Assembly: GCF_002086695.1 (NCBI RefSeq)
Contig: NZ_MVIH01000001.1
Span: forward strand, 62,001 to 126,000
Length of the DNA: 64,000 nucleotides
DNA from: Mycolicibacterium rhodesiae
GTDB lineage: Bacteria; Actinomycetota; Actinomycetes; Mycobacteriales; Mycobacteriaceae
Reading direction: 5' to 3'
Numbering within the stretch: position 1 is the first letter of the stretch; the number at the start of each line of letters is the position of its first letter. A program made the position numbers and the translations under genes. This document shows, in pieces, positions 51,767 to 60,439 of the stretch. The notes under the pieces are model-generated. The model saw nothing but the letters and a program-made list of their open reading frames with translations, did no database searches and was not told the DNA's origin.

Positions 51767-53337
51767 GCGTGGTCCTTTACTCGGGTGGCTCGTACGGTGA
51801 GCCCGGCCGGGGGAGCGGGCAGGGGGTGGGCGTCGTCGCCGGCGGCATAGACGAACCCGTCGGGCCGCACCGCCAGGACCGTTGCCTTCCTCTTCGCCAG
51901 CCAGGCGAGGAGCCTGCCGTCGCGGTCGACGATGCAGTCTGTCCCCGGAGCGCCACCGGCCGCAGCGATCCTCACGACTGGTACGCCAGCTAATCGCCAA
52001 GGCAGCCAGGACTGTTCGGTCCCGGTGTGCACGATCGTCCACCTGCCTCCGATGACGTCATCGAGGCGTGCGATGGCACCGTGTTCGTCGAGGACCCACG
52101 GCTGCGGCAGTAGCCAGCCGGTGGCCGCATTGCCGTTGTGCGCGAGCAGGCCCGTCCGATAGCGCGCGTCAGGAAGCCATCGATGATCGCGCAACCACGC
52201 CGTGAAGCCGGGGAGCTTGGAGGCAAAACGGAAGAATCGACTCCGCACCGCTGCACGAATGCGGCTGTGCTCGATGATGATATTGCCGACCTTCACCGCA
52301 CGGCTGGTGACTTCCTTGACGTGTGGCAGTCGTTCTTCCTGATAGGTGTCGAGCACCGAATCGGGTAGACAGTCGGTCAGCACGGCGTGCAGTTTCCAGC
52401 ACAGGTTCGCGACGTCGCGGATACCCGCACACATACCCTGGCCGATCCATGGCGGCATCGCATGGGCGGCATCGCCGGCGAGAAAGACCCGGCCCACCCG
52501 CCACCGGTCGGCGAAGCGCACATGGTGGTTGTAGCAGGCGAACCCGATGATCTGGACGTTCGCCCGTGTTATTCCCTGATGCTGCAGCACTTTCCAGATC
52601 GCCTCCTCGGTGAGGAGGTCGTCCTCATCTTCGTGCTCGCGCACCGGGAATTCCCATCGATGGTGGCCCAGTGGAGTCGGGCAATCGACCGTCGGGCGTT
52701 CGGGGTTGCAGTGGAAGCGGAGTTTGTCATGACCCGGCCAGCGTTCGATCACCTTGGTATCGATGACGATCCAGCGCTGCGAATATGTTCGGCCGGTGAA
52801 ACCGACGCCCAGCTGACCGCGAATGGCGCTCGAACCGCCATCGGCGGCAATCACGTAGCTGGCCCTGATGCGTTTGAACTGATCGTGGTCGAGGTCGGCC
52901 AGCATCAACTCGACCGAGTCGGACCGCTGGGTCAGACGTAGACACTCGTGTCCGAGAAGAAGTGACACGTTGGGGAACCGGGCCACGCCCTTTCGCAGGA
53001 CGCCTTCGACTGCGGGCTGGTAGATGAACTGCTGCGGCGGGTGGCCGTTGCCGCGATCCGCCGGCAGCAGTTTGACGATGCTGACGCCCCGGGCATCGAC
53101 GAAGTCGGCGCCGGCACCGGGCAACATGTCGGCGTTGAGCTGATCGGCCAACCCGACCTGTTGCCAGATCCGCAGCACCTCCTCGTCGGTGGAGATGGCC
53201 CTGGCCCGGAAGTAGACATCGGGGTCGCGTTCCACCACAACGACTCTCAGGCCAAGTTGGCCGAGGAGGTTGGCGGCGGTCGCGCCCACCGGGCCGTAGC
53301 CGACGATCGCCACGTCGTAGGTCGAGGCGCTGTTCAT
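51763..53337 (-). CDS. FAD-dependent aromatic hydroxylase (MhpA-like)
   Basis: 524 residues from ATG 53337, with GGAG 8 bases upstream; an upstream GTG-type start would add 14 residues. FAD loop VAIVGYGPVGATAANLLGQLGL, then the second FAD motif in VGRVFLAGDAAHAMPPWIGQGMCAGIRDVANLCWKL near 300 (GD motif), as in phenol and 3-(3-hydroxyphenyl)propionate hydroxylases. It adds a hydroxyl to a phenol with NAD(P)H and O2, giving a catechol for the dioxygenase. First gene of the leftward module A operon, divergent from TetR across tandem palindromes. Confidence 0.93.
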   Translation of the reverse strand: MNSASTYDVAIVGYGPVGATAANLLGQLGLRVVVVERDPDVYFRARAISTDEEVLRIWQQVGLADQLNADMLPGAGADFVDARGVSIVKLLPADRGNGHPPQQFIYQPAVEGVLRKGVARFPNVSLLLGHECLRLTQRSDSVELMLADLDHDQFKRIRASYVIAADGGSSAIRGQLGVGFTGRTYSQRWIVIDTKVIERWPGHDKLRFHCNPERPTVDCPTPLGHHRWEFPVREHEDEDDLLTEEAIWKVLQHQGITRANVQIIGFACYNHHVRFADRWRVGRVFLAGDAAHAMPPWIGQGMCAGIRDVANLCWKLHAVLTDCLPDSVLDTYQEERLPHVKEVTSRAVKVGNIIIEHSRIRAAVRSRFFRFASKLPGFTAWLRDHRWLPDARYRTGLLAHNGNAATGWLLPQPWVLDEHGAIARLDDVIGGRWTIVHTGTEQSWLPWRLAGVPVVRIAAAGGAPGTDCIVDRDGRLLAWLAKRKATVLAVRPDGFVYAAGDDAHPLPAPPAGLTVRATRVKDHA

Positions 53338-53385
53338 AGCTGTCTCCGATCCGGCTGCCGCGTCCACGGTGACGGGCACTTGTTC

Positions 53386-53421
53386 CGTAGTGATCGCTAC
53401 GGTAGTGTAGTGATCACTACA
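53386..53421. promoter_or_regulatory. Two tandem palindromic operators
   Basis: CGTAGTGATCGCTACG (53386-53401, palindromic at 14 of 16) and TGTAGTGATCACTACA (53406-53421, perfect 16-bp palindrome) lie with centres 20 bases apart, two DNA turns. They sit between the divergent hydroxylase and TetR genes. This is a strong TetR-type operator pair expected to control both directions. Confidence 0.75.
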
Positions 53422-53442
53422 GAGTCAACAGATGAGGCGGAA

Positions 53443-54075
53443 ATGGCCACAGCGGACAAGCCGAAGCGCCGGGCCAAGCGGGTGGACGGCGAGCTGTCGC
53501 GCACCAGAATCCTTGACGCGGCCACCGAGATCGCAGCCGAACGCGGATACGAGGGAACGAGTATCGGTGCGGTGAGCGCAAAATGCGGCCTGCCCGCCAG
53601 CTCGATCTACTGGCATTTCAAAGACAAGGACGACCTGATCGCCGCGGTGATCGAACGCAGCTTCAACAACTGGATGACGGTGTGGCAGTTGCCGGAGGAT
53701 CTGGTCGCGGTCGACCGTCTGATGGACGTGGCGACGGGGACCGCCAAGGCGTTGATGGAGTCACCCGATTTCCTGCGCCTGGGCCTCATGCTGGCACTCG
53801 AGCGCCGGCCGGTCGAGCCGCGGGCGCGGGCGATGTTCGTCAAGGTTCGCGAACAGGCCTTCGATGCACTGAGCCGCAGCCTCGATGGGCTGGCGATCGG
53901 ACTGACCGAGGCGCAGGTCCGCGAGCTCGCGACGTATGCGATCGCCGGTGCGGACGGGCTGTTCATCGCCAAGGAGATCGGGGGAGACGCGGTCGATCTG
54001 GTGTCCTTGTTCACCGTGCACGGCCGGGCGCTGTACGCGACCGCGATGCGGATGGTTGAAGAAAACGCTCGATGA
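53443..54075 (+). CDS. TetR family regulator of module A
   Basis: 210 residues from ATG 53443. HTH in TSIGAVSAKCGLPASSIYWHFKDKDDLIAAVIE near 35-68; the helical C-domain follows. A basic leader (KPKRRAKRVDGELSRTRIL) precedes the HTH. It ends in an ATGA overlap with the hydratase gene, so regulator and enzyme are co-translated. The two palindromes 22-57 bases upstream are the likely operator, giving autoregulation plus control of the divergent module A. Ligand probably an aromatic compound or pathway intermediate. Confidence 0.9.
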   Translation: MATADKPKRRAKRVDGELSRTRILDAATEIAAERGYEGTSIGAVSAKCGLPASSIYWHFKDKDDLIAAVIERSFNNWMTVWQLPEDLVAVDRLMDVATGTAKALMESPDFLRLGLMLALERRPVEPRARAMFVKVREQAFDALSRSLDGLAIGLTEAQVRELATYAIAGADGLFIAKEIGGDAVDLVSLFTVHGRALYATAMRMVEENAR

Positions 54076-54860
54076 TGCTGTCACACAGGGAAATCGAAGA
54101 AGCTGCCGGCGTGCTGGCAACTGCCGCCGAGCGCGCCCGCCCGACCGATCAGCTGACCGAGCGATATCCCGGAATGGATGTCGGCGACGCCTACGCTATC
54201 CAGAAGGTGAACCTGACTCGCCACCTCGGTATCGGCCGCCATGTGGTCGGCCACAAGATCGGGTTGACCTCCGAGCCGATGCAGACCCTTCTCGGTGTGG
54301 ACGAACCCGACTTCGGTTACGTCCTCGATGACATGGTGCTGGCCAATGACTCCACGGCGCAGTGTGCCCGCTTCTGCGCGCCCCGGGTGGAGCCCGAGGT
54401 GGCCTTCCTGCTGCGGGCCCCGCTGCGCGGACCGAACGTCACGGTCCAGGACGTGCGTTCGGCGACCGGCGCGGTAGCGGTGGCGCTCGAGATCGTCGAC
54501 AGTCGGATCCGTGACTGGAAGCTGACGTTGCGCGACACCGTTGCCGACAACGCCAGTTCCGGGGCGGTGGTCATCGGTGACTGGGTTCCCTACTCCGAAC
54601 ATCTCGACCTCGCCTCCAGCAGAGCATCGCTGAGGCTCAATGGACACGAGGTCGACACCGGGTTGGGCTCAGCGGTGCTCGGTGACCCGGCAAATGCCGT
54701 CGCCTGGCTGGCCAACTCGCTCAGCGAGTTCGGAACTGAGCTGGCGGCAGGACAATTCGTGATGTCGGGTTCCTTCACCACGGCGGCGTTCGTCCGTTCC
54801 GGTGATGTCGCGGGCGCCAGGATCAGCGGCTTGGGCGCGGTGTCCGTGAGATTCGCGTGA
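54072..54860 (+). CDS. 2-keto-4-pentenoate hydratase (MhpD-like)
   Basis: 262 residues from ATG 54072 or 54075, overlapping the TetR stop. The fumarylacetoacetase-like fold of MhpD: HVVGHKIGLTSEPMQTLLGVDEPDFG, RVEPEVAFLLRAPL (metal-binding Glu pair), LEIVDSRIRDWKL, ASSGAVVIGDW and FVMSGSFTTA. It adds water to 2-hydroxypenta-2,4-dienoate, the small product left by the C-C hydrolase of module A. The following step (MhpE aldolase) is not in the window. Confidence 0.93.
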   Translation: MMLSHREIEEAAGVLATAAERARPTDQLTERYPGMDVGDAYAIQKVNLTRHLGIGRHVVGHKIGLTSEPMQTLLGVDEPDFGYVLDDMVLANDSTAQCARFCAPRVEPEVAFLLRAPLRGPNVTVQDVRSATGAVAVALEIVDSRIRDWKLTLRDTVADNASSGAVVIGDWVPYSEHLDLASSRASLRLNGHEVDTGLGSAVLGDPANAVAWLANSLSEFGTELAAGQFVMSGSFTTAAFVRSGDVAGARISGLGAVSVRFA

Positions 54861-54869
54861 GTATTCCGG

Positions 54870-55529
54870 CTACGCAGCCGAGTCCGACCCCATCAGTTCG
54901 TCGAGATCCGGGAGCGGCAGACGGCAGATGTCCTCGGCTTCGCTCGGAGTGACACCGAGCATTACCAGGACGCTGCGGGTGGCGCTGTCCGCGGCCTCGG
55001 CGCCGTTGCGCTCGCGCTGATTCTGCAGCAGCTGGCCGAGGCCCATCAGTGCCCCCGCAGCCACCGACAGGGCCAACTCGGGATCGGTCACCGTGAACCG
55101 GCCTGCTTCGGCCGCGACAGTGATGTCGCGCAGCGCACGTGGGCCCAGCCCCCGGTCGGCGAACATCAACGTCAGGCCCGCGTTGAGCAGTACGCGTGAG
55201 GTCTCGGGCCGCTGGCGAAACAACCGCCCGACGATCCGGAAGCTGCGGGCGAAGGTCAGCGCCGGGTCCTCGCCGTCCACCGCGAGCTTGTCCAACAGTG
55301 CGCCCAGCGCATCCAGGATGTCGTTGACCGCAGCCTCGAACAGCTGTTCCTTGCTGTCGAAGTGGTTGTAGAAGGAGCCCATCCCAACATCGGCGGCCTG
55401 GGTGATCTCCAGCACCGGCGCATTCAACTTTCCGGCAGCGATAAAGCTCTGAGCTGCCCGAACGAGCGCAGCCCTGGTCTGCATCTTGCGTCGTTCCAGG
55501 CGATTTCCCGCCGCGGCATCACTTGCCAT
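54870..55529 (-). CDS. TetR family regulator of module B
   Basis: 219 residues. HTH in LEITQAADVGMGSFYNHFDSKEQLFEAAVND at about 38-70; the remainder is a helical ligand domain. Divergent from the module B operon (55648 onward) with a 118-bp gap containing repeated CTGAxGATTTCGTCAG-like elements (55558-55616). The likely repressor of module B. Convergent with the hydratase gene of module A. Confidence 0.9.
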   Translation of the reverse strand: MASDAAAGNRLERRKMQTRAALVRAAQSFIAAGKLNAPVLEITQAADVGMGSFYNHFDSKEQLFEAAVNDILDALGALLDKLAVDGEDPALTFARSFRIVGRLFRQRPETSRVLLNAGLTLMFADRGLGPRALRDITVAAEAGRFTVTDPELALSVAAGALMGLGQLLQNQRERNGAEAADSATRSVLVMLGVTPSEAEDICRLPLPDLDELMGSDSAA

Positions 55530-55557
55530 CAGCAGATATTAACAGCTGATCTCATTA

Positions 55558-55616
55558 CTGAGGATTTCGTCAGAAACCTTGACTGATGATGTCTTCGTAA
55601 GTGATGATTTCGTCAG
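55558..55616. promoter_or_regulatory. Repeated operator-like elements before module B
   Basis: CTGAGGATTTCGTCAG (55558-55573) and GTGATGATTTCGTCAG (55601-55616) share 13 of 16 positions; the first has CTGA/TCAG inverted ends. A looser third copy (CTGATGATGTCTTCG) lies between them. They are expected to bind the divergent TetR. Spacing of 43 bases is about four DNA turns. Confidence 0.5.
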
Positions 55617-55647
55617 TCTTCGACAGTCGACGGAAGGGGGCGCTGAG

Positions 55648-56778
55648 ATGCAGCACCTCGACACTCACCGGGATCTGCACAGCGACCAGGGTGCGCTACG
55701 CGGTGAACATCCGGGCCGGGCGAAGAATCCCATCATCAAAGTGCGCGATCTCGCGTGGTTGGAGTTCGAGAAGCCGGACCTGGTCCGTGCCGAGACGTTC
55801 GCGCACGCATTCGGCTTCACCACCGAGCTGCGCACCGATCGTGAGTTGCATCTGCGCGGCGCTGACAGCGGCACGGTGTGTGTGATCATCCGCCGCGGGC
55901 CGCGCTCGCGATTCGTCGGTCCCGCATTCGCCGCGCACGACGTCGCTGACGTCGAGCGGCTGGCGGCGGCCAGCGGGTCACTGACCCATGAATCGCCGGA
56001 CGGCATCGGCGGCGTGACCGTCGAGCTCGTGGACCCGGGTGGAATGCCGGTGCGGGTCGTGGCCGGCATGCGTGACCTTCCGGAACAGCCGGCGCAGCCA
56101 GTTCATACGTTCAACTTCGGTCGAGAGGTGCTGCGTACGAACGCAACTCAGCGGCCGCCGCGCGAGCCGGCGCGGGTTCAGCGGCTGGGGCACGTGGTCC
56201 TGCAGAGCACCACGTACCGGCGGTCGCTGGACTGGTATCTGGAGCATTTCGGTCTGATAGTCAGCGATTTCCTCTACTACCCGGGCCAGCGCGAGCGGGG
56301 GCCGACCATGAGCTTCATCCGGTGCGACCAAGGGGCGACACCCACCGACCATCACACGATGGCCATGGTGCTCGGCCCGTCGGACCGTTACGTCCACTCC
56401 GCGTACCAGGTAAGCGATCTCGACGCGATCGCGGCCGGCGGAGAGTACCTGCGGCAGCGCGGCTTCCACCGGTCATGGGGTATCGGTCGACATATTCAGG
56501 GAAGTCAGATCTTCGACTACTGGCGTGATCCGGACGGCTTTCTGGTCGAACACTTCAGCGACGGCGACCTGTTCGACAACACCCTGGAACCAGGCTGGGC
56601 GCCGATGACGGCCTCCGGACTCGCCCAGTGGGGGCCGCCGGTGACCAAGGACTTCCTCGGCATCGCCCCCGGCAAGGAATCTCTACGCGAGCTGCGCTCG
56701 ATACTCAACGCCGTCCGCGACGACAACGAATTCGACCTCACCCGCTTGCGCGGACTACTGAAAGTGACACGCTCATGA
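55648..56778 (+). CDS. VOC-family extradiol-type dioxygenase
   Basis: 376 residues from ATG 55648, with GGAAGGGGG 7 bases upstream. Two VOC modules are seen. The second carries likely Fe(II) ligands: His in VQRLGHVVLQS, His in TDHHTMAMVL and Glu in GFLVEHFSDGD. A long insert (about 140-180) separates the modules and a C-terminal tail (FLGIAPGKESLRELRSILNAVR) extends beyond the fold, so it is longer than typical 2,3-dihydroxybiphenyl dioxygenases. First gene of module B; the ATGA overlap with the next gene shows coupling. Confidence 0.88.
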   Translation: MQHLDTHRDLHSDQGALRGEHPGRAKNPIIKVRDLAWLEFEKPDLVRAETFAHAFGFTTELRTDRELHLRGADSGTVCVIIRRGPRSRFVGPAFAAHDVADVERLAAASGSLTHESPDGIGGVTVELVDPGGMPVRVVAGMRDLPEQPAQPVHTFNFGREVLRTNATQRPPREPARVQRLGHVVLQSTTYRRSLDWYLEHFGLIVSDFLYYPGQRERGPTMSFIRCDQGATPTDHHTMAMVLGPSDRYVHSAYQVSDLDAIAAGGEYLRQRGFHRSWGIGRHIQGSQIFDYWRDPDGFLVEHFSDGDLFDNTLEPGWAPMTASGLAQWGPPVTKDFLGIAPGKESLRELRSILNAVRDDNEFDLTRLRGLLKVTRS

Positions 56779-57713
56779 CAATTTCGGTCTATCGCACGGC
56801 TGACGGATGGTGGGCCGGCACAGCCGACGCCGTCGCCCGGGTCGCCACCACGGCGACAACCACCGCTGCGCTGCTGGCCGACCGGTCGGCGGTCGATGCC
56901 GCGGTCACCAGCACCGAGACGGTGGCGCCGGCGACGCTCGAGCTGCTGTCGCCGGTCACCGCCCCATGTCGCGTCGTTGCGCAGATGACGAACTTCGCGT
57001 CGCATGTCATCGACACCGGAGGCGACCCGAAGTCGGTGCCGCTGACCTTCTTTCGGAAGGCATCCGGGTCCATCACCGGACCCGTCGGCGACATCGTCAA
57101 GCCCGCCCACGTCCGACTGCTGGACTACGAAGTGGAGATCGGCCTGGTGATCGGGACCGACGTCCCCGTCGGCACCACTGTCACTGCCGACAATCTCGCC
57201 GACTATGTCTGCGGACTCGTGGTGACCAACGATGTCAGCGCACGCGATGTCCAATTGACCAAAACCCAGTTCTACGAGGGTAAGTCGTACCCGGGTTTCA
57301 CACCGGTGGGACCGGCTCTGGTGCTGGTGGACCGCGACGAGCTGGCCCGCTTCGACGACCTGCGGCTGCAACTGAAGGTCAACGGCCAACTCCGGCAGGA
57401 CAGCACGGTCAAGGCCGACATGATCTACAAGCCGGTCCAGGCCCTGGCGGCATTGACCCGCTTCCAGGCGTTGTCCGCCGGTGACCTGATACTGACCGGC
57501 ACCCCGGTCGGTACGGCACTGTCCGCGCCCCCCAAGGTGGTGCAGAAAATCTCCGGCCTGCTGCCCGACGAGCTGAAGTGGAAACTGTTCTTCAAGGGCC
57601 AGGCCAAGAACACCAATTACCTGCATGACGGCGATGTCGTGGAGGCCACGGTCGGAACCGCCGACGGCAAGATCGATCTCGGAAGTCAGCGCAACCCAAT
57701 CAAATTCGCATGA
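56775..57713 (+). CDS. Fumarylacetoacetase-family hydrolase
   Basis: 312 residues from ATG 56775, overlapping the dioxygenase stop (ATGA). The FAH fold is clear: QMTNFASHV, LLDYEVEIGLVIG (metal-binding Glu pair), NDVSARDVQLTKTQFYEGKSYPGFTPVGPAL, DMIYKPVQALAAL and LTGTPVGTALSAPP. Members hydrolyse C-C bonds of acylpyruvates or isomerise ring-cleavage products. In module B it can take the role that the alpha/beta hydrolase has in module A. It couples to the hydroxylase gene downstream by another ATGA. Confidence 0.93.
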   Translation: MTISVYRTADGWWAGTADAVARVATTATTTAALLADRSAVDAAVTSTETVAPATLELLSPVTAPCRVVAQMTNFASHVIDTGGDPKSVPLTFFRKASGSITGPVGDIVKPAHVRLLDYEVEIGLVIGTDVPVGTTVTADNLADYVCGLVVTNDVSARDVQLTKTQFYEGKSYPGFTPVGPALVLVDRDELARFDDLRLQLKVNGQLRQDSTVKADMIYKPVQALAALTRFQALSAGDLILTGTPVGTALSAPPKVVQKISGLLPDELKWKLFFKGQAKNTNYLHDGDVVEATVGTADGKIDLGSQRNPIKFA

Positions 57714-59248
57714 GTGCGCTGCCCGCCTTCATCCCGGTGGTGATCGTCGGTGCCGGCCCCACCGGAGTCTCGGCGGCGACCACCCTCGCCCAATACGGCA
57801 TTCATTGCCTGCTGCTCGACCGCTGGGCCGATGTCTACCCTCAACCGCGCGCGGTCCACCTCGACGACGAAGTGTTCCGGCTTTTGGCGGGATTGGGGGT
57901 CGGCGAGCAGTTCGCGGCGATCTCCCGCCCGGCCCGTGGGCTCCAGCTCCGCGATCCGAACATGCGCGTGCTGGCCGAATTCCGCCGCGAAGACGCTCTC
58001 AGCGCCAACGGCTATCCGCAGGCCAACATGTTCGACCAGCCGGAGCTGGAAAGAGTGCTGCGCGCCAACCTCGAGAAGTATCCGAAGGTCGTATTACGTG
58101 GTGACGCCGAGGTCGTCGACGTCGTGCAGATCAGTGCCGAGCGCGCGCGCGTGACCTTCGCCGACCGGTCCAGCGGCGAGCAGCGCTGTGTCGAGACGCG
58201 ATATGTGCTCGGCTGCGACGGTGCGAACAGTCTGGTGCGCAAAGCGATCGGTGCGCACATGGAGGACCTGAAGTTTCAGCAACGGTGGCTCGTCGCCGAC
58301 GTGACGACCGACGCCGACCTCGGCCAGTGGGATGGAGTGCACCAAGTCTGCGACCCGCAGCGCGCCGCCACCTACATGCGCATCGGAAAAGCTCGCTACC
58401 GTTGGGAGTTCCGGTTGCTCGACGAGGAAACCGCCGACGACTATGCCACGCTCACGGCGCTACATCCGCTCATCCGCCCCTGGGTAGGGGCAGTGGCCCC
58501 CGACGAACTGGACCTCGTGCGGGTCGCCGAATACACGTTCCGGGCTCAGATCGCCACCCGGTGGCGCCGGTCGAACGTATTCATTCTCGGCGACGCCGCC
58601 CATCTGACCCCGCCGTTCATCGGGCAGGGATTGTGCGCGGGTCTGCGCGACGCGGTGAATCTGTCGTGGAAGCTGGCCGGCGTGCTCAACGGCTGGCTCC
58701 CCGAGGCCGTGCTCGACAGTTATGAGACCGAACGAAAGCCGCACGCCCGCAATCTCATCCGGTTCGCACTGGTTATCGGCGCCGCGATGACCGCTGGTGG
58801 TCGCATCGGAGATGTGCTGCGCAGGATGGTCGTGCCCCGTCTGCATCTGATCCCCGGCGCACGAGACAAGGCCGTGGACAGTGCGACTCCCGCACTGTGC
58901 GGCAGCGAACTGGTGATGAAGTCACCCGGACGCAAGCTTGCCGGCAGCCTATGCCCGAACCGGATCGTCGCCGACGACAAGCGATTCGATGAGATCGTGG
59001 GCCGCGGCTTCGCGGTGGTGACCGCGGCGCCGCTCACCACAGCGCAACGCGACGAGATGGATCGGCGTGGTGCCGTTGTGATAGCGGCTCACCCCGGTAC
59101 GGAATTGGCGTCCTGGCTTCGCACCGGGCGGGCTACGGCCGCGGTGGTCCGCCCGGACCGGACCGTGCTGACAGCCGGCCGGAGCCTGGCGAATGTGCTT
59201 GAAGCAGTGCCGGCTTTCGCGCCGCACGCCCAGGTTGCCCATGTCTAG
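57710..59248 (+). CDS. FAD-dependent aromatic hydroxylase (second MhpA-like)
   Basis: 512 residues from ATG 57710, overlapping the FAH-family stop. FAD loop VVIVGAGPTGVSAATTLAQYGI, YPQPRAVHLDDEVFRLL, GD motif VFILGDAAHLTPPFIGQGLCAGLRDAVNLSWKLAGVL near 300. Same family as the module A hydroxylase but clearly distinct in sequence, so it probably takes a different ring or position. The C-terminal thioredoxin-like domain is short. An 8-base overlap leads into the P450 gene. Confidence 0.93.
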   Translation: MSALPAFIPVVIVGAGPTGVSAATTLAQYGIHCLLLDRWADVYPQPRAVHLDDEVFRLLAGLGVGEQFAAISRPARGLQLRDPNMRVLAEFRREDALSANGYPQANMFDQPELERVLRANLEKYPKVVLRGDAEVVDVVQISAERARVTFADRSSGEQRCVETRYVLGCDGANSLVRKAIGAHMEDLKFQQRWLVADVTTDADLGQWDGVHQVCDPQRAATYMRIGKARYRWEFRLLDEETADDYATLTALHPLIRPWVGAVAPDELDLVRVAEYTFRAQIATRWRRSNVFILGDAAHLTPPFIGQGLCAGLRDAVNLSWKLAGVLNGWLPEAVLDSYETERKPHARNLIRFALVIGAAMTAGGRIGDVLRRMVVPRLHLIPGARDKAVDSATPALCGSELVMKSPGRKLAGSLCPNRIVADDKRFDEIVGRGFAVVTAAPLTTAQRDEMDRRGAVVIAAHPGTELASWLRTGRATAAVVRPDRTVLTAGRSLANVLEAVPAFAPHAQVAHV

Positions 59249-60431
59249 GCCGGCGGTCGCTGTCCCGACCTACGAGCCGGACCTGTACTCGACGCGTGCC
59301 ATCCTCGACCCGTACCCGCACTACGCGCGGTTGCGACAGCTGGGCCCGCTGGTCTGGTTGCCCAAACAGCGGGTGTACGCCCTGGCGCGCTACGCCGAAT
59401 GCAAAGCGGTCTTGCGCAACGACGATGGCTTCATCTCCGGTGACGGCGTCGGTCTGTCCGCGGTGTTCAACAAGCTGTCCCGGGGCACAACGCTCAACAG
59501 CGACGGTGAGGAGCACGATCGGCGGCGCAAGCTGCTGGCCCACCGAATGCTCCCGAGAGCCTTGCGGGAGCTCGACGAGGTTGTCGATAGCCAGGCCAGA
59601 GATCTCGTCGCGAGTGCGGTTCGCCGACGCAGCGTCGACGGTGTCGCCGACCTCGCCACGGCGCTTCCGGTATCGGTGGTACCCGATCTCGTCGGTTGGC
59701 CCAAGGATCGGCGACAGCACCTGTTGCGCTGGGGTGGGGCAACTTTCGACGTGCTGGGTCCGATGAATCGCCATGCCGCCCGGTCGGTGCCGGCCAGCAT
59801 TCAGATGTTGCGGTTTGCGCGGGCCGTGGTCCGCGCCCGGAGCGTGATGCCGGGCAGCATGGGTCATGAAATCCTCGAGGCGGCCCAAGGCGGTGCGATG
59901 AGCACGCGGGAGTGTTCCGCGCTCATGGTGGACTACCTGGTGCCCTCGTTGGACACCACCATCAGCGGAATCGCCAACGCGCTGGCCTTGTTCGCACGCC
60001 ACCCCGAACAGTGGGATCTGCTTCGCGCCGACCCGGAGCTGGTGCCCGGCGCCGTCAACGAAGTGCTGCGCTACGAATCGCCGCTGCGGGCGTTCAGCCG
60101 CAAGGTTCGCCGCAACATCGAGCTCTCGGGCGTCGAATTGCCTAGCGGATCAAGGGTATTGGTGCTCTATGCCTCGGCCAATCGCGACGAGCGCGAATGG
60201 GAGCAGCCCGACACCTTCGATATCCGTCGCAATTCGGGGCGCCACCTCGGGTTCGGCCACGGCACTCACGCCTGCGCAGGACAGGCGCTTGCGCGGCTCG
60301 AGATGCAGGCGATGCTTCGCGCGCTGTGTGAGAGCGTCAGCCGGATCGAACTCGCCGGCCAACCCACCTGGGCCGTCAACAACATCATCCGCTGCTATGA
60401 ACGTCTTCCGTTGCGCCTCGTGGCGGCCTGA
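59241..60431 (+). CDS. Cytochrome P450 monooxygenase (module B)
   Basis: 396 residues from ATG 59241, which overlaps the hydroxylase stop by 8 bases; the frame extends upstream but inside that gene. I-helix VDYLVPSLDTTISGIAN is a variant (PSLDTT in place of AGxDTT). ExxR is in VNEVLRYESP and the haem loop FGHGTHACAGQALARLE has Cys near 344. Soluble class I P450; no ferredoxin gene nearby. Last gene of module B, perhaps demethylating or hydroxylating the aromatic substrate before ring opening. Confidence 0.93.
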   Translation: MSRPAVAVPTYEPDLYSTRAILDPYPHYARLRQLGPLVWLPKQRVYALARYAECKAVLRNDDGFISGDGVGLSAVFNKLSRGTTLNSDGEEHDRRRKLLAHRMLPRALRELDEVVDSQARDLVASAVRRRSVDGVADLATALPVSVVPDLVGWPKDRRQHLLRWGGATFDVLGPMNRHAARSVPASIQMLRFARAVVRARSVMPGSMGHEILEAAQGGAMSTRECSALMVDYLVPSLDTTISGIANALALFARHPEQWDLLRADPELVPGAVNEVLRYESPLRAFSRKVRRNIELSGVELPSGSRVLVLYASANRDEREWEQPDTFDIRRNSGRHLGFGHGTHACAGQALARLEMQAMLRALCESVSRIELAGQPTWAVNNIIRCYERLPLRLVAA

Positions 60432-60439
60432 ACCCGGAG

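Noticed and set aside
47007..60431. Complete meta-cleavage pathway
   Set aside because: The aldolase and acylating aldehyde dehydrogenase (MhpE/MhpF type) are not in the window, so completeness cannot be claimed.
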